A model generated the notes under the pieces. The model was not told the origin of the DNA. It did no database searches and worked only from the letters and a program-made list of their open reading frames with translations. This document shows positions 52,163-63,356 of a stretch of DNA of 64,000 nucleotides, piece after piece. The stretch's first letter is position 1; the number at the start of each line of letters is the position of its first letter. The DNA lies in assembly GCF_002259405.1 (NCBI RefSeq), contig NZ_NPFW01000013.1, forward strand, positions 372,001-436,000. Direction: 5' to 3'. This DNA comes from Rhodococcus sp. 14-2483-1-2 (GTDB lineage: Bacteria > Actinomycetota > Actinomycetes > Mycobacteriales > Mycobacteriaceae). Both the position numbers and the translations under genes were made by a program.

Positions 52163-53113
52163 ATGCCTGAAGGGCCTGCTCTGCTGGAGATCAGGCACGC
52201 GGTTCGGGGTTGGTTGTCGGTGCATCCTGGGCCGGTGGTCGTCGCATTGTCCGGTGGAGCGGATTCGTTGGCCCTGACCGCAGCGACCGTGGCCGAGGCT
52301 CCGAACGTGCGGGCGTTGATCGTCGATCACGGTCTGCAGGCCGGCTCTGCCGAGGTGGCCTCGATCGCGGCGGCGCGTGCCCTCGAGTTCGGCGTCGATG
52401 ACGCACGTGTTCTGACGGTGCAGGTGACCGGTTCGGGAGGGATGGAAGCGGCCGCCCGCAGAGCCAGGTACGACGCGTTGAACCGGGCCCGCGGCGACGC
52501 GTCGGTGCTGGTGGCGCACACCCTCGACGACCAGGCCGAGACGGTGCTGCTCGGGTTGGGGCGCGGATCGGGACCGCGGTCGATCGCGGGCATGGCGGCA
52601 TTCGATGCGCCCTGGGGTCGGCCGCTGCTCGGGGTTCGACGCAGCGTGACCCGAGCTGCCTGCGTCGAGTTGGGGGTCGAGCCGTTCGAGGATCCGCACA
52701 ACACCGACACCGATTTCACTCGGGTGCGGTTGCGTCACGAGGTGCTGCCCTTGCTCGAGGACGTGCTCGGCGGTGGTGTCGCCGCGGCGCTCGCGCGGAC
52801 GGCCGAGCAGTTGCGCGAGGACGGCCGGGTGCTCGACGCGATGGCCGAATCGGTCGTGGACACCGATTCACCGGACCTCGCGGTCGCGGCGCTCGACCCG
52901 CTCGATCCCGCAGTTCGCCGGCGAGTGCTGCGCCGATGGTTGCTCGGCAGGGGTGTGACGTCCCTGACCGACCGGCAGATCCGGGCCGTCGATGCCCTCG
53001 TCGGACGGTGGACCGGCCAGGGCGGGGTTGCGCTGCCAGGCGGAACGCCCGACGCCAGGTTGGTGTGCTCGCGTCGACATGGCAGGCTGAGCGTCGGCCT
53101 GGAGAACGAATGA
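52163..53113 (+). CDS. tilS: tRNA(Ile)-lysidine synthase
   Basis: 316-residue PP-loop enzyme that modifies the wobble base of tRNA(Ile2) with lysine. The ATP-binding SGGADS motif is at 30-35, followed by [11 protein letters not shown] and [18 protein letters not shown], all standard. The C-terminal part is short compared with the E. coli form, as in other actinobacteria. ATG 52163 starts [14 protein letters not shown]; a GTG at 52139 in the repeat is possible. Its end overlaps hpt by four bases. Confidence 0.93.
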   Translation: MPEGPALLEIRHAVRGWLSVHPGPVVVALSGGADSLALTAATVAEAPNVRALIVDHGLQAGSAEVASIAAARALEFGVDDARVLTVQVTGSGGMEAAARRARYDALNRARGDASVLVAHTLDDQAETVLLGLGRGSGPRSIAGMAAFDAPWGRPLLGVRRSVTRAACVELGVEPFEDPHNTDTDFTRVRLRHEVLPLLEDVLGGGVAAALARTAEQLREDGRVLDAMAESVVDTDSPDLAVAALDPLDPAVRRRVLRRWLLGRGVTSLTDRQIRAVDALVGRWTGQGGVALPGGTPDARLVCSRRHGRLSVGLENE

Positions 53114-53676
53114 AGGGAAACCCCGTGTACGAGGGCGACATCGAATCGGTTCTCATTTCCGAGGAACAGATCAAAGCACGCACTGCGGAACTCGCAGAAG
53201 AGATCGCCCAGCGGTATCCCGAAGGCTCGCCGGAAGGTGACCTGCTCCTGGTCGGCGTCCTCAAGGGCGCGATCATGTTCATGACCGACTTCGCGCGCGC
53301 ATTGCCCATCCCGGCGCAGCTCGAGTTCATGGCGGTCAGCTCCTACGGTTCGTCCACCTCGTCGTCGGGCGTCGTCCGGATTCTCAAGGACCTCGACCGC
53401 GACATCACCGGACGCCACGTGCTGATCGTCGAGGACATCATCGACTCCGGACTGACCCTGAGCTGGCTCAAGCGCAACCTCGCGACGCGCTCGCCTGCCT
53501 CGTTGTCGGTGGTGACGTTGTTGCGCAAGCCCGACGCCATCAAGGTCGACGTGGAGGTCGCGAACGTGGGCTTCGACATCCCCAACGAATTCGTCGTCGG
53601 CTACGGCCTCGACTACAACGAGCGCTACCGGGATCTGCCGTACATCGGCTTGCTCGATCCCAAGGTCTACAGCTGA
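53110..53676 (+). CDS. hpt: Hypoxanthine phosphoribosyltransferase
   Basis: 188-residue purine salvage enzyme making IMP or GMP from the base and PRPP. The PRPP loop is [11 protein letters not shown]; the N-terminal [11 protein letters not shown] and C-terminal [18 protein letters not shown] segments are diagnostic. ATG 53110 overlaps the tilS stop; GTG 53125 is an alternative start with a better-placed ribosome site. Confidence 0.95.
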   Translation: MKGNPVYEGDIESVLISEEQIKARTAELAEEIAQRYPEGSPEGDLLLVGVLKGAIMFMTDFARALPIPAQLEFMAVSSYGSSTSSSGVVRILKDLDRDITGRHVLIVEDIIDSGLTLSWLKRNLATRSPASLSVVTLLRKPDAIKVDVEVANVGFDIPNEFVVGYGLDYNERYRDLPYIGLLDPKVYS

Positions 53677-53708
53677 GTCCGTTCCTTCGGTCCGCCCCGT
53701 TCGCGTGA

Positions 53709-53747
53709 ATGGACCATTGCCGCGCCGAGACGTATGCAATGGTCCAT
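53709..53747. repeat. 12-bp inverted repeat built from two smaller palindromes
   Basis: ATGGACCATTGC and its complement are 15 bases apart in the 289-base gap between hpt and ftsH. Each arm is itself near-palindromic (AATGGACCATT and ATGGTCCAT), with centres 30 bases apart. It could end hpt transcription, bind a regulator, or be a dispersed extragenic palindrome. The rest of the gap holds a short GTGCGT/ACGCAC dyad and no gene. Confidence 0.6.
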
Positions 53748-53965
53748 CGATGCGGATAGGGTGCCCAAGAGGTGGGGAACTGCCGGGGGAGTGCAGTCGT
53801 TGGAGGGGTAGAAGCGTCGACGCAAACAGGTGCGTGGACGCACAGCGCCAGGTATGAGCGAGTCAGATGTCCGAGTCTCGCGCTAGCCTGGAGTATCCGG
53901 CGGGCAGGGAGCAGCCAGCGCGCGGGAGCGGACTGAAAGGACACGGCCGACTCGGCTGAAGCTGT

Positions 53966-56878
53966 ATGAATCGGAAGACAGTAATACGAAATCTTGCCAT
54001 CGTTTTCGGCATTCTGTTGGTGATCTATGCCTTCAGTTACTTCGGTAACGACACGCGGGACTGGAAGACGGTCGACACCTCGGTGGCGATCGCCCAGCTC
54101 GACGACCGCAACGTCGAGTCCGCGCAGATCGACGACCGCGAACAACAGATTCGGCTGACGCTCAAAGAGGCCAACGAGGCCTCGGGCAACGAAACTCAGA
54201 TCATTGCGAAGTACCCGGACTCGGCGTCCGAGCAGATCTTCGACAAGGTGGACTCGCAGGGTCTGACGAGCTACAACACCACCGTCACCCAGGAGAGCTG
54301 GTTCAGCTCGTTCCTGCTGCTGATCCTGCCGATGGTGCTGATCCTCGGCGTGATCATCTTCGTGATGAGCCGCATGCAGGGTGGCGGACGCGGTGGCGTC
54401 ATGGGCTTCGGTAAGTCCAAGGCCAAGCAGCTGACGAAGGACATGCCCAAGACCACCTTCGCCGATGTCGCAGGCGCAGACGAGGCAGTCGAAGAGCTCT
54501 ACGAGATCAAGGACTTCCTGCAGAACCCGGCGCGCTACCAGGCGCTCGGTGCCAAGATTCCGCGCGGCGTGCTGCTGTACGGCCCTCCCGGAACCGGCAA
54601 GACGCTGCTCGCGCGCGCCGTCGCAGGCGAGGCAGGCGTGCCGTTCTTCACCATCTCCGGCTCGGACTTCGTCGAGATGTTCGTCGGTGTCGGCGCGTCC
54701 CGAGTGCGCGACCTGTTCGAGCAGGCCAAGCAGAACAGCCCCTGCATCATCTTCGTCGACGAGATCGACGCCGTCGGTCGCCAGCGCGGCGCAGGCATGG
54801 GCGGCGGTCACGACGAGCGCGAACAGACGCTCAACCAGCTCCTCGTCGAGATGGACGGCTTCGGGGAACGCACCGGCGTGATCCTCATCGCCGCGACCAA
54901 TCGCCCCGACATCCTCGACCCCGCGCTGTTGCGTCCCGGCCGCTTCGATCGGCAGATCCCGGTCGGTGCCCCCGACCTGGCAGGCCGTCGGGCGATCCTC
55001 AAGGTGCACTCGGCAGGCAAGCCCGTCGCCCAGGACGCCGACCTCGAAGGTCTCGCCAAGCGAACCGTCGGAATGTCCGGTGCCGACCTGGCCAACGTCA
55101 TCAACGAGGCCGCACTGCTCACCGCTCGCGAGAACGGCACCGTCATCACCGAGGCGTCCCTCGAGGAGTCGGTGGACCGTGTCGTCGGTGGCCCGCGCCG
55201 CAAGAGCCGCATCATCAGTGAGCACGAGCGCAAGATCACCGCGTACCACGAGGGTGGCCACACTCTCGCGGCATGGGCGATGCCCGACATCGAGCCCGTC
55301 TACAAGGTCACCATCCTCGCTCGCGGTCGCACCGGCGGCCACGCGATGACCGTGCCCGAGGACGACAAGGGCCTGATGACGCGGTCGGAGATGATCGCTC
55401 GCCTCGTGATGGCCATGGGTGGACGCGCGGCCGAGGAACTCGTCTTCCACGAGCCGACCACCGGTGCGTCCTCCGACATCGACCAGGCCACCAAGATCGC
55501 TCGCGCGATGGTCACCGAGTACGGCATGAGCAGCAAGCTCGGCGCGGTTCGGTACGGGCAGGAACAGGGCGACCCGTTCCTCGGCCGTTCGATGGGCCAG
55601 CAGTCCGACTTCTCGCACGAGGTCGCCCGTGAGATCGACGAGGAGGTGCGCAAGCTCATCGAGGCTGCGCACACCGAGGCGTGGGCCATCCTCAACGAGT
55701 ACCGCGACCTGCTCGACACCCTTGCCTCCGAGCTGCTCGAACGCGAGACGCTCACCCGCAAGGACCTCGAGAAGATCTTCCACAGCGTCACCAAGCGGCC
55801 GCGCATCACCCTGTTCAACGACTTCGGTGATCGCAAGCCCTCGGACAAGCCGCCGGTCAAGACGCCCCGCGAACTCGCCGCCGAGCGCGGCGAGCCGTGG
55901 CCTCCGGTGCCGCCGGCCCCGAAGCAGCTTCCGCCGCAACAGTTTCCGCAGCCCAGCTACGCCGGTTCGCCGCAGCTGAGCAAGGGTGGCTACCCGAACG
56001 GGAGCAACGGATACAACGGTGCCCCCACCAACGGCGCGCCCACCAACGGCGCGCCCACCAATGGCGCTCCGTCGAACGGTGGCCCGGTCAACGGATCGCC
56101 GGGCACCGGGGACGTCAATGCGCCGAACAACGGTGACGGTCGACGCAGCGCCCCCACCACCGGCGGTTTCAACGGCGGTGGCTACAACGGCGGGCCGAAC
56201 GGAGGTTACGGCGGCCCGGCCATCGGAGGTGCTCCCAACGGGGGCGGGTACTCCGAGGGCTACCGCAGGCAGGAACCTCGCCCGAGCGGCCCCGGCCAGG
56301 GCTCGCGTCCCGATTACGGTGCCCCGGCAGGATGGTCGGCTCCGGGATGGCCTCCGCGTGACCAGTCCTCGGTTCCCCGTTACCAGGGACCGACCACGCC
56401 GCCGGCTGCGAATCAACCGAATCGCGAGCAGCCGGAATCGGATCGACCGGATCAGAGCCGGTACGAGCCTCCGCAGGGACAGCCGCCGACGTACCGACAG
56501 CACCCCACCTATCAGCAGCCGCAGGCATATCAGCCGCCGACCTCTGCGCCGTCGAACCAACCGCCGTCGAACCAACCGCCGGAATATCAGTCGCCGCAGT
56601 ATCAGCCGGATCCGTTCCGGCCGGACGCTCGGGACCAGGGTCGTACCTCTCGGCACGAGCCGCCGTACGGCCAGAACCGGGACGATGCTGCACCGGCCGA
56701 GGCGCCGCCTCCCACCTGGGAGGTTCCGACTCCATCGCAGAGCTACCCGCTGCCCGGAGACGATCGTCCCTCGAACAGCGCGCCCGAGGACTCGCGTCGA
56801 GACGAGCGAGCCGAGGACGACGGTGACGAAGGTCCACGCACGCAACGCTGGGAAGGACCGGGCGGCTCGTACCGCTAG
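53966..56878 (+). CDS. ftsH: ATP-dependent zinc metalloprotease FtsH with long disordered tail
   Basis: 970-residue membrane AAA protease that degrades misfolded and regulatory proteins. Two membrane helices (about 9-25 and 115-135) flank a periplasmic domain. Walker A is GPPGTGKT at about 206-213, Walker [15 protein letters not shown], and the SRH region GRFDRQIP. The zinc motif HEGGH is at 428-432. The enzyme core ends near residue 640. The last ~330 residues are a low-complexity Pro/Gln/Gly/Asn tail, longer than the ~760-residue mycobacterial form. The ATG has only a weak ribosome site. Confidence 0.95.
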   Translation: MNRKTVIRNLAIVFGILLVIYAFSYFGNDTRDWKTVDTSVAIAQLDDRNVESAQIDDREQQIRLTLKEANEASGNETQIIAKYPDSASEQIFDKVDSQGLTSYNTTVTQESWFSSFLLLILPMVLILGVIIFVMSRMQGGGRGGVMGFGKSKAKQLTKDMPKTTFADVAGADEAVEELYEIKDFLQNPARYQALGAKIPRGVLLYGPPGTGKTLLARAVAGEAGVPFFTISGSDFVEMFVGVGASRVRDLFEQAKQNSPCIIFVDEIDAVGRQRGAGMGGGHDEREQTLNQLLVEMDGFGERTGVILIAATNRPDILDPALLRPGRFDRQIPVGAPDLAGRRAILKVHSAGKPVAQDADLEGLAKRTVGMSGADLANVINEAALLTARENGTVITEASLEESVDRVVGGPRRKSRIISEHERKITAYHEGGHTLAAWAMPDIEPVYKVTILARGRTGGHAMTVPEDDKGLMTRSEMIARLVMAMGGRAAEELVFHEPTTGASSDIDQATKIARAMVTEYGMSSKLGAVRYGQEQGDPFLGRSMGQQSDFSHEVAREIDEEVRKLIEAAHTEAWAILNEYRDLLDTLASELLERETLTRKDLEKIFHSVTKRPRITLFNDFGDRKPSDKPPVKTPRELAAERGEPWPPVPPAPKQLPPQQFPQPSYAGSPQLSKGGYPNGSNGYNGAPTNGAPTNGAPTNGAPSNGGPVNGSPGTGDVNAPNNGDGRRSAPTTGGFNGGGYNGGPNGGYGGPAIGGAPNGGGYSEGYRRQEPRPSGPGQGSRPDYGAPAGWSAPGWPPRDQSSVPRYQGPTTPPAANQPNREQPESDRPDQSRYEPPQGQPPTYRQHPTYQQPQAYQPPTSAPSNQPPSNQPPEYQSPQYQPDPFRPDARDQGRTSRHEPPYGQNRDDAAPAEAPPPTWEVPTPSQSYPLPGDDRPSNSAPEDSRRDERAEDDGDEGPRTQRWEGPGGSYR
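56015..56074 (+). repeat. Four tandem 15-base units coding [10 protein letters not shown] in ftsH
   Basis: Four consecutive in-frame 15-base units encode Asn-Gly-Ala-Pro-Thr or -Ser in the FtsH tail. The near-identical DNA suggests recent slippage expansion. Confidence 0.85.
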
Positions 56879-56893
56879 GTCGGTCATTAGGCT

Positions 56894-56924
56894 GACTGGG
56901 TCGACCGTTTCGGTCGGCCCAGTC
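56894..56924 (+). terminator. Hairpin terminator after ftsH
   Basis: 14-bp stem (GACTGGGTCGACCG, one U-G wobble) with a TTT loop, 16 bases past the ftsH stop and before folE. No long U-tract follows. Confidence 0.7.
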
Positions 56925-57028
56925 CGTCGTTCGAACCGTGCTGTAGGTCGGCGCAGCTGCTCTGCGAAGAACAGGTGCAGTTCGGCCCAGCTGTCACATT
57001 CGCGGAGCCCAACCGGAGGTACGTTCTC

Positions 57029-57697
57029 GTGTCAGTCAACCGGACCGACGAGTCGTCGAACGACTCGGCAGAAGTCCCAGCAGCGCAGCAACGGGCAGTG
57101 GAACAGACAGTGGCCTACGCCACCGGTGCGGTCTTCGACCAGCCTCGCGCCGAGGCCGCCGTACGTGAGCTGTTGATCGCCGTCGGCGAGGATCCCGACC
57201 GTCCAGGTCTGCTCGACACCCCGGCCCGCGTCGCGCGCTCCTACCGCGAAATCTTCGCCGGGCTCTACACCGACCCGGACACGGCGCTGAACACGACGTT
57301 CGACGAGGGACACCAGGAACTGGTCCTCGTCCGCGACATCCCCATGTTCTCCACGTGCGAGCATCACCTGGTCTCGTTTCACGGCGTCGCACACGTCGGC
57401 TACATCCCGGGCAAGAGCGGCAAGGTCACCGGCCTTTCGAAGCTCGCGCGCGTGGTGGACATGTACGCCAAGCGTCCGCAGGTGCAGGAGCGTCTGACCA
57501 GCCAGATCGCCGACGCGTTGATGCGCAAGCTCGACCCGCGCGGTGCAATCGTCGTGATCGAGGCCGAGCACCTGTGCATGGCCATGCGCGGGATTCGCAA
57601 GCCCGGTGCCAGCACCACCACTTCGGCGGTGCGGGGTCTGCTGCAGTCCAGCGCGGCATCGCGTTCGGAAGCTCTGGACCTGATTCTGCGGAAATGA
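57029..57697 (+). CDS. folE: GTP cyclohydrolase I
   Basis: 222-residue enzyme that opens GTP to dihydroneopterin triphosphate, the first step of folate synthesis. Zinc ligands C110, H113 and C183 lie in STCEHH and EAEHLCM; the folding and catalytic core is [23 protein letters not shown] 57029 follows GGAGG at 57015-57019; the longer frame from 56975 is not needed. It begins the folate operon. Confidence 0.96.
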   Translation: MSVNRTDESSNDSAEVPAAQQRAVEQTVAYATGAVFDQPRAEAAVRELLIAVGEDPDRPGLLDTPARVARSYREIFAGLYTDPDTALNTTFDEGHQELVLVRDIPMFSTCEHHLVSFHGVAHVGYIPGKSGKVTGLSKLARVVDMYAKRPQVQERLTSQIADALMRKLDPRGAIVVIEAEHLCMAMRGIRKPGASTTTSAVRGLLQSSAASRSEALDLILRK

Positions 57698-57716
57698 CGC
57701 GGCCGGTCGATTCCCG

Positions 57717-58565
57717 ATGAGCCCGGCGCGGAGTATCCCCCCGGCACCCGTCGTCATGGGTGTCCTGAACGTCACTGCCGATTCGTTCTCCGACGGCGGT
57801 CGATACCTCGATGTCGAGGCCGCCGTCGAACACGGCCTGGCGATGCATCGTCGCGGAGTCGACATCGTCGATGTCGGTGGTGAGTCGACGCGTCCCGGCG
57901 CAGACCGGATCGATCCGACCCTCGAAGCGCAGCGCGTCGTGCCGGTCATCGCCGCGCTGGCCGCAGCAGGGGTGGCCACCAGCGTCGACACGATGCGCGC
58001 CTCGGTCGCCGAGGCCGCGATCGACGCCGGGGTCTCGATCGTCAACGACGTCTCGGGCGGTCGGGCGGATCCGAACATGGCCGGGGTGGTTGCGGCCGGC
58101 GGATTGCCGTGGATCCTGATGCATTGGCGAGCCGCCGGATCCGAATACCGGCACGCAGGTCCGGCCGATCGATACGACGACGTGGTCGCCGACGTTCGCA
58201 GCGAGCTGCTCGAACAGGTCGATCACGCAGTGGCGGCGGGAGTGGACCCGGCGATGCTCGTGCTCGACCCCGGCCTCGGATTCGCCAAGAACGCCGATCA
58301 CAACTGGCAACTGCTGCGTGGCCTTCCCGACCTGGTGTCGGCCGGATTCCCCGTTCTCGTCGGTGCTTCCCGTAAGCGCTTCCTCGGGTCGCTGTTGGCG
58401 GACGCCGACGGTTCTCCGCGGCCACCGGACGGACGTGAGGTCGCCACGGCGGTGGTGTCGGCCCTCGCCGTCGCCGGGGGAGCGTGGGGTGTGCGTGTGC
58501 ACGACGCCCGCGCATCACTCGACGCGGTTGCCGTCGTACGGGCATGGCAGGGTGATCGAGCATGA
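57717..58565 (+). CDS. folP: Dihydropteroate synthase
   Basis: 282-residue TIM-barrel enzyme joining the pterin diphosphate to p-aminobenzoate, the target of sulfonamides. Signatures are [17 protein letters not shown] near the N-terminus, [15 protein letters not shown] for substrate loop 2, and [11 protein letters not shown] at the pterin site. It lies 19 bases after folE and overlaps folB by ATGA. Confidence 0.95.
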   Translation: MSPARSIPPAPVVMGVLNVTADSFSDGGRYLDVEAAVEHGLAMHRRGVDIVDVGGESTRPGADRIDPTLEAQRVVPVIAALAAAGVATSVDTMRASVAEAAIDAGVSIVNDVSGGRADPNMAGVVAAGGLPWILMHWRAAGSEYRHAGPADRYDDVVADVRSELLEQVDHAVAAGVDPAMLVLDPGLGFAKNADHNWQLLRGLPDLVSAGFPVLVGASRKRFLGSLLADADGSPRPPDGREVATAVVSALAVAGGAWGVRVHDARASLDAVAVVRAWQGDRA

Positions 58566-58966
58566 GCGAGATCAGCAGCCACGTCGGCGCAGGGACGCGT
58601 CGCGGCGACCGCCTCGAGCTGCGTGGCCTGACGGTGCGCGGCAATCACGGGGTTTTCGACTTCGAGAAGCGAGACGGGCAGGACTTCGTCGTCGACATCA
58701 CCGTGTGGATGGACCTGCGTCCCGCGGCCGAGACCGACGACCTGACCCGAACGCTGCACTACGGAGAACTGGCCGAGCACGCTGCCGCCGTCGTCGCGGG
58801 ACCGTCCAGGGATCTGATCGAGACGGTCTCGGCCGAGATCGCCGAGGTCGTGTTGGCGTACGACTCGCGCGTCGAGGCGGTGGAAGTGGTGCTGCACAAG
58901 CCGTCGGCCCCCATTCCGCTGACGTTCGGGGACGTTGCCGTGGTGGCGTACCGGGAGCGGCCGTGA
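58562..58966 (+). CDS. folB: Dihydroneopterin aldolase
   Basis: 134-residue tunnel-fold aldolase making 6-hydroxymethyl-dihydropterin. The pattern [20 protein letters not shown], then [14 protein letters not shown], and [10 protein letters not shown] with the catalytic lysine are normal. Start and end both overlap neighbours by four bases (folP, folK). Confidence 0.94.
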   Translation: MSEISSHVGAGTRRGDRLELRGLTVRGNHGVFDFEKRDGQDFVVDITVWMDLRPAAETDDLTRTLHYGELAEHAAAVVAGPSRDLIETVSAEIAEVVLAYDSRVEAVEVVLHKPSAPIPLTFGDVAVVAYRERP

Positions 58967-59472
58967 CCCGTGCGGTGCTGTCCATCGGCAGCAACATCGG
59001 TGATTCGCTCGCCCACTTACGCTCTGTCACAGCCGAATTGGGTTCGCGGCTGGTTGTCTGCTCGCCGGTGTACCGCTCCGCACCCTGGGGTGGCGTCGAG
59101 CAGCAGGACTTCCTCAATGCCGTGGTGGTGGCCGAGGACGACGGTTTCGACGCCTGGGATTGGTTGAGCTTCGGTCAGCGCCTCGAAGAGGCGGCCGATC
59201 GCGTCCGAGTGCAGCGGTGGGGGCCGCGGAGCCTCGACGTCGACGTGATCGTGTGCGAAGACGTGATCAGCGACGACCCTCGTTTGATCCTTCCGCACCC
59301 GCGCGCACACGAACGAGCGTTCGTCCTGCTGCCCTGGCTGGACGTCGAACCGGACGCCACCCTGCGCGTCGGCGGCGACGACGTGCCGGTGTCCGAGTTG
59401 CTCGCGCGATCGAGTGCGGAGGAGCGGGCCGGAGTCGTACGTCTCGACGGCAGCGGTGATCGCCTGTGGTGA
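58963..59472 (+). CDS. folK: Hydroxymethyl-dihydropterin pyrophosphokinase
   Basis: 169-residue enzyme that activates the pterin with ATP. The N-terminal [35 protein letters not shown] and [13 protein letters not shown] with the metal-binding DxD are all present. GTG 58963 overlaps the folB stop; the end overlaps the DUF3180 gene. Confidence 0.95.
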   Translation: MTRAVLSIGSNIGDSLAHLRSVTAELGSRLVVCSPVYRSAPWGGVEQQDFLNAVVVAEDDGFDAWDWLSFGQRLEEAADRVRVQRWGPRSLDVDVIVCEDVISDDPRLILPHPRAHERAFVLLPWLDVEPDATLRVGGDDVPVSELLARSSAEERAGVVRLDGSGDRLW

Positions 59473-59939
59473 CCAATCCCACCAAGGTCTGGGATGTCCT
59501 GGGTCTTTTCCTGGTCGCCTCGATCGGCACGTGGCTGCTGGTTCGGGTCTTCTACGGCTCCTTGCCGCCGATTCCGGTGTACGCCGGCGCATCGTTGTAT
59601 CTGGTCGCGGTGGTGCAGGTGGTCACTGCGGTGATCGTTCGCAACCGCATCGCCGAGCATCGGGTGGGCGGCGGTCTGCACGATCTGCATCCGTTGACGG
59701 TGTTCAGGGCGCTGGTGCTGGCGAAGGCATCGATGCTGGTGGGAACAGCTGTCGTCGGGGTGTGCGTCGGATTTCTGGTGTACGTGATGCCGCGTGCGGC
59801 GACGGTGCGGGCAGCGTCGTCGGATCGGGTCGGAGCCGTCGTTGCGCTCGTGGCCGGACTGGCCGTCGTCGCCGCCGCGGTGTGGCTCGAGCAGTGCTGC
59901 CGGACCCCGAAAGACAATGACGACGAGCGTTCTCGGTAA
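59469..59939 (+). CDS. DUF3180 membrane protein
   Basis: 156-residue protein with four transmembrane helices (LGLFLVASIGTWLLV, then YAGASLYLVAVVQVV and two later). It is the DUF3180 protein that regularly follows folK in actinobacteria. Function unknown. GTG 59469 overlaps the folK stop; GTG 59466 is one codon earlier. Confidence 0.9.
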   Translation: MTNPTKVWDVLGLFLVASIGTWLLVRVFYGSLPPIPVYAGASLYLVAVVQVVTAVIVRNRIAEHRVGGGLHDLHPLTVFRALVLAKASMLVGTAVVGVCVGFLVYVMPRAATVRAASSDRVGAVVALVAGLAVVAAAVWLEQCCRTPKDNDDERSR

Positions 59940-60029
59940 CGCCCGAAACATTTGATTGTTACCTCGGTTGTGTAAGTGATCGGTCGAGGATGACTATTTG
60001 CGAACGATTTGCCGGTTACCCTTGTGAAC

Positions 60030-61385
60030 ATGACAGATCAGACTCGCGCAAAGAAGGGGCGCCGTAAGAGGCGTAGTGCGAGCCAGCTGTTCCTCGCGGC
60101 GCTCGTCGTGTTCGGCATCATCGCCAGTGTGTTGTTGCTCTTCACCGAGAGCGTGCAGTGGATGAGGGTCGGTGTTCTCTCGGCGCTGTGGGCTGCGGTG
60201 ATCGGTGCATTCGCGATGACCAAGTACCGGCGTGAGGCGGCCGCCGATCAGACCAAGGCCAAGGACCTGCAGACGGTCTACGAGCTGCAGTTGGCTCGGG
60301 AGATCTCGGCGCGACGTGAGTACGAGATGAGCGTCGAAGCTCGGGTTCGCGGCGAATCGCAGCTCGAGATCGACGAGGTCGCAGCGCTACGCAACGAACT
60401 CGCCGCCCTCCGCCAGAACCTGCAGGTGCTCTTCGACGGCAATCTGCCCACCGAACGCGTCGCACTGCGGGCCGAGGCGATGAGGATGCAAGAGCTCGGC
60501 GGACGCGGATACGACAGCTACCAACCTGCGCCGTCGGGCCTGTACGTCCCCGGTCGCGGGAACGGCAACGGTTCGATGGCACCGGGAACCGGCCTCAACG
60601 GCGTCGGCACTCCGTACGACGAGCCGGTCACGGCGGAGACGTCGGTGGTGTACCCCGAGGATCCGGACGAGATGCCGCAGGCCACGGCTTCGGCAGCGCC
60701 GCCGGCGGCTGCCGAGTCGGCTCAGGATCCGTACGACGAGGATTCGTTCGAGCAGACGAGTTACGACACCGACGCCTCCGACTCAGCCGAGGAATCGTTC
60801 GAGCGGCCTGCAGCGCAGGCACGTCCCTACGGCGCTCCGAGACCGGCGGGACGCGTCACGCCGCCCAGCTCGCCTTTCACCGCATACGACTTCGAGCAGA
60901 CGCGTCGACCTGCTGCAGAACCGGAACCTGCGGCGGAGTTCGAGCCGCAGGCCACCACCGAGACCTACGAGACCGGGCAGGCGGAGGCCGATTCGGTCGG
61001 TTCGTATCCCACGGAGTCGTTTTCGGCCGAGTCGTTTTCGGCGGAGTCTGCCTCGGAGCCGGCCGAGCAGTACGCAACCGAGCCCGAACACGGATCGGAC
61101 GCGGTCCCGAACGGCGACGCCCTCTCGGAGTCTCGCGCCTCGTTGCGTGAGTCGGCCGACGCGTTCTTCGCGGCCGATCACGACTACGAGACATCGGCCG
61201 AGGACACGTCCGTCTCGCCCCGGCGGGGTCGCAGGCGCGCGGAGTCGAGTGACGAGGATGCCACGGGAGCGCACTCCAACGGCCGATCCGTCGCAGAGAT
61301 CATGGCCGGTCTGCAGGGTGGTGACTCGTCCGACGTGACCACAACGGATCCGGGGACGCGTCGCCGCCGCCGTCGCGCAGACTGA
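60030..61385 (+). CDS. DUF6779-like membrane protein with long acidic tail
   Basis: 451-residue protein. Two N-terminal membrane helices (about 18-36 and 42-58) follow a basic start (MTDQTRAKKGRRKRR). A coiled-coil (KDLQTVYELQLAREISARRE, then EIDEVAALRNELAALRQNLQ) follows, and a long acidic, disordered tail with repeats such as ESFSAESFSAES. This layout matches DUF6779 proteins of mycolic-acid bacteria, of unknown role, possibly envelope-linked. ATG 60030 is chosen over 60009 because it begins the basic stop-transfer-like segment. Confidence 0.85.
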   Translation: MTDQTRAKKGRRKRRSASQLFLAALVVFGIIASVLLLFTESVQWMRVGVLSALWAAVIGAFAMTKYRREAAADQTKAKDLQTVYELQLAREISARREYEMSVEARVRGESQLEIDEVAALRNELAALRQNLQVLFDGNLPTERVALRAEAMRMQELGGRGYDSYQPAPSGLYVPGRGNGNGSMAPGTGLNGVGTPYDEPVTAETSVVYPEDPDEMPQATASAAPPAAAESAQDPYDEDSFEQTSYDTDASDSAEESFERPAAQARPYGAPRPAGRVTPPSSPFTAYDFEQTRRPAAEPEPAAEFEPQATTETYETGQAEADSVGSYPTESFSAESFSAESASEPAEQYATEPEHGSDAVPNGDALSESRASLRESADAFFAADHDYETSAEDTSVSPRRGRRRAESSDEDATGAHSNGRSVAEIMAGLQGGDSSDVTTTDPGTRRRRRRAD

Positions 61386-61499
61386 GAACCAGATCACACT
61401 GCTCTTCCATGGCCCGCGAGGGCTCACTGTCGCTATTGTTCCCTGCAGGACGTCTGGTACCCGCCACGCGGGACTGGAACGAACGAGAGGAAATTTTCG

Positions 61500-62411
61500 G
61501 TGACCTTTTCTGGCACCGGTGGTCTGTCTCCGGCTCGCTTGACGGTTGGTGTCGTCTCGGCGGGACGGGTCGGTACCGCATTCGGTGAGGCGCTCGAACG
61601 CGTCGGGCATGTTGTCGTCGGTGCCGCCGCGGTGTCCGATGCGTCTCTCGCGCGGGTGCGTGAGCGGCTTCCCGAGTCCCAAGTTCTGCCCGTGGACGAG
61701 GTTGCTCGTCGCGCGGAACTGCTCGTTCTGGCCGTACCGGACAGCGAGTTGGCGTCGATCGTCGCGGGCCTGGCGTCCACAGGGGCGGTTGCACCGGGAA
61801 AGTTGGTGGTGCACACCTCCGGAGCGAACGGGATCTCGGTGCTCGAGCCTCTGGCTGCTCTCGGTGCCGTGCCCTTGGCCATCCACCCGGCCATGACGTT
61901 CAGCGGCGGAGCCGAGGACACCGACCGGATGACGGCCGCGTGCTTCGGCATCACTGCAGGCGACGAGATCGGCTACGCAGTGGCGCAGGCTCTCGTGCTC
62001 GAGATCGGCGGCGAGCCGGTGCACGTCCCCGAGAACAACCGGGCGCTCTACCACGCCGCGCTCGCGCACGGCAGCAATCACCTCGTTACACTGGTGGTCG
62101 ACGCCGTCGAAGCGCTCCGAGTTGCGTTGACCGGACCGGGTTTTCCCGGTTCGGATTCCGAACGCGGTGTGCCCGAGCGTGTTCTGGCCCCGCTGCTCGA
62201 AGCTGCGCTGGACAATGCGCTGCGCAACGGCCAGTCGGCCCTCACCGGGCCGGTGGCCCGCGGCGACACCGCTGCAGTCGGCAAGCATCTCGACGTGCTC
62301 GAGTCCGTGGATTCGCGGATCGCAGCCGGATACCGCGCGCTGTCGTTGCGATCGGCACAGCGCATCGGTGCCAAGGCAGACCTGATCGAACTTCTGGAAG
62401 GGAATCGATGA
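61500..62411 (+). CDS. Rossmann-fold oxidoreductase-like protein (DUF2520)
   Basis: 303-residue protein with an N-terminal NAD(P)-binding fold ([20 protein letters not shown]) and a C-terminal helical DUF2520 domain ([20 protein letters not shown]). It is related to ketopantoate reductase/6-phosphogluconate-type enzymes. It directly precedes panC with an ATGA overlap, which makes a role in pantoate formation or supply possible; this remains inference. GTG 61500 has AGAGGAAA upstream. Confidence 0.88.
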   Translation: MTFSGTGGLSPARLTVGVVSAGRVGTAFGEALERVGHVVVGAAAVSDASLARVRERLPESQVLPVDEVARRAELLVLAVPDSELASIVAGLASTGAVAPGKLVVHTSGANGISVLEPLAALGAVPLAIHPAMTFSGGAEDTDRMTAACFGITAGDEIGYAVAQALVLEIGGEPVHVPENNRALYHAALAHGSNHLVTLVVDAVEALRVALTGPGFPGSDSERGVPERVLAPLLEAALDNALRNGQSALTGPVARGDTAAVGKHLDVLESVDSRIAAGYRALSLRSAQRIGAKADLIELLEGNR

Positions 62412-63352
62412 CCCTCGCGGGCAGCTACACCAAGGGGCAGTTGACGGTTCACCACGATCCTGCGGTGATCACGTCGGTGTCGAAAGCACTGCGGGGCGTC
62501 GGGAAGCAGGTCGCTCTCGTCCCGACCATGGGTGCCCTGCACGCCGGGCACCTGCAGCTGGTGCGGCAGGCCAAGCTCACCGGGGCAGTGGTGATCGTGT
62601 CGATCTTCGTCAACCCCCTGCAGTTCGGTGTGGGCGAGGACCTCGATGCCTACCCGCGGACTCTCGACGCCGATGTGGCACTGCTGCGTGAGGAGGGCGT
62701 CGAACTGGTCTTCGCGCCGTCGGTGTCGGACATGTATCCGTCGGGTCCGCGCACCACCGTCAATCCCGGTCCGCTCGGCGCAGAACTCGAAGGTGCAAGC
62801 AGGCCTACACATTTCGCAGGAATGCTCACCGTCGTGGCCAAACTGCTGCAGATCGCTGCACCGCATCGTGCCTATTTCGGCGAGAAGGACTACCAGCAAC
62901 TGACGTTGATCCGGCAGATGGTGCGCGATCTGAACTTCGACGTCGCCGTCATCGGGGTTCCGACGGTTCGCGAGCAGGACGGACTCGCCTTGTCCTCGCG
63001 TAACCGGTATCTCGATGCCGAGCAGCGCGATGCTGCGATGGCGCTGTCGGCCGCACTGGTCGCCGGGGCACACGCCGCGGCAGGCGGCAGCGAGGCCATC
63101 ATCGCCACTGCGCGTGCCGTGCTGGACGAGGCACCGCTGGTGCAGGTCGACTACCTGGAGGTACGCGACCCGCATCTCGGACCCGCTCCCGAACGTGGCG
63201 ACGGCAGACTGCTCGTGGCAGCCAAGGTGGGCACCACGAGATTGATCGACAACGTCGGTGTCGCCGTCGGCACCGGTTTCCTCGAGGCAGGAGTGGAGCC
63301 TGCGGAACGACCAGAAGAAATTGGCCCGGACGATCCCACAAGTGGAGAGTGA
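62408..63352 (+). CDS. panC: Pantoate-beta-alanine ligase
   Basis: 314-residue enzyme making pantothenate from pantoate, beta-alanine and ATP. Seen: [19 protein letters not shown] (HIGH-like site), [43 protein letters not shown] and SSRNRYLD (KMSKS-like). The last ~20 residues, [15 protein letters not shown], are coded by the dispersed 18-base repeat and are not part of the enzyme core. panD follows after four bases. Confidence 0.96.
   Translation: MTLAGSYTKGQLTVHHDPAVITSVSKALRGVGKQVALVPTMGALHAGHLQLVRQAKLTGAVVIVSIFVNPLQFGVGEDLDAYPRTLDADVALLREEGVELVFAPSVSDMYPSGPRTTVNPGPLGAELEGASRPTHFAGMLTVVAKLLQIAAPHRAYFGEKDYQQLTLIRQMVRDLNFDVAVIGVPTVREQDGLALSSRNRYLDAEQRDAAMALSAALVAGAHAAAGGSEAIIATARAVLDEAPLVQVDYLEVRDPHLGPAPERGDGRLLVAAKVGTTRLIDNVGVAVGTGFLEAGVEPAERPEEIGPDDPTSGE
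63291..63312 (+). repeat. Copy 3 of 18-base repeat GGAGCCTGCGGAACGACC (with shared GAGT in front)
   Basis: The core lies at 63295-63312 inside the panC 3' end, coding part of VEPAERP. The 22-base stretch is identical to 52137-52158. Confidence 0.85.
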
Positions 63353-63356
63353 CACG

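Noticed and set aside
53540..56887. A 1115-codon open frame on the minus strand
   Set aside because: It is antisense to ftsH, arginine/valine-rich with no domain order, and arises from the high GC content. The plus strand encodes clear AAA and zinc motifs.
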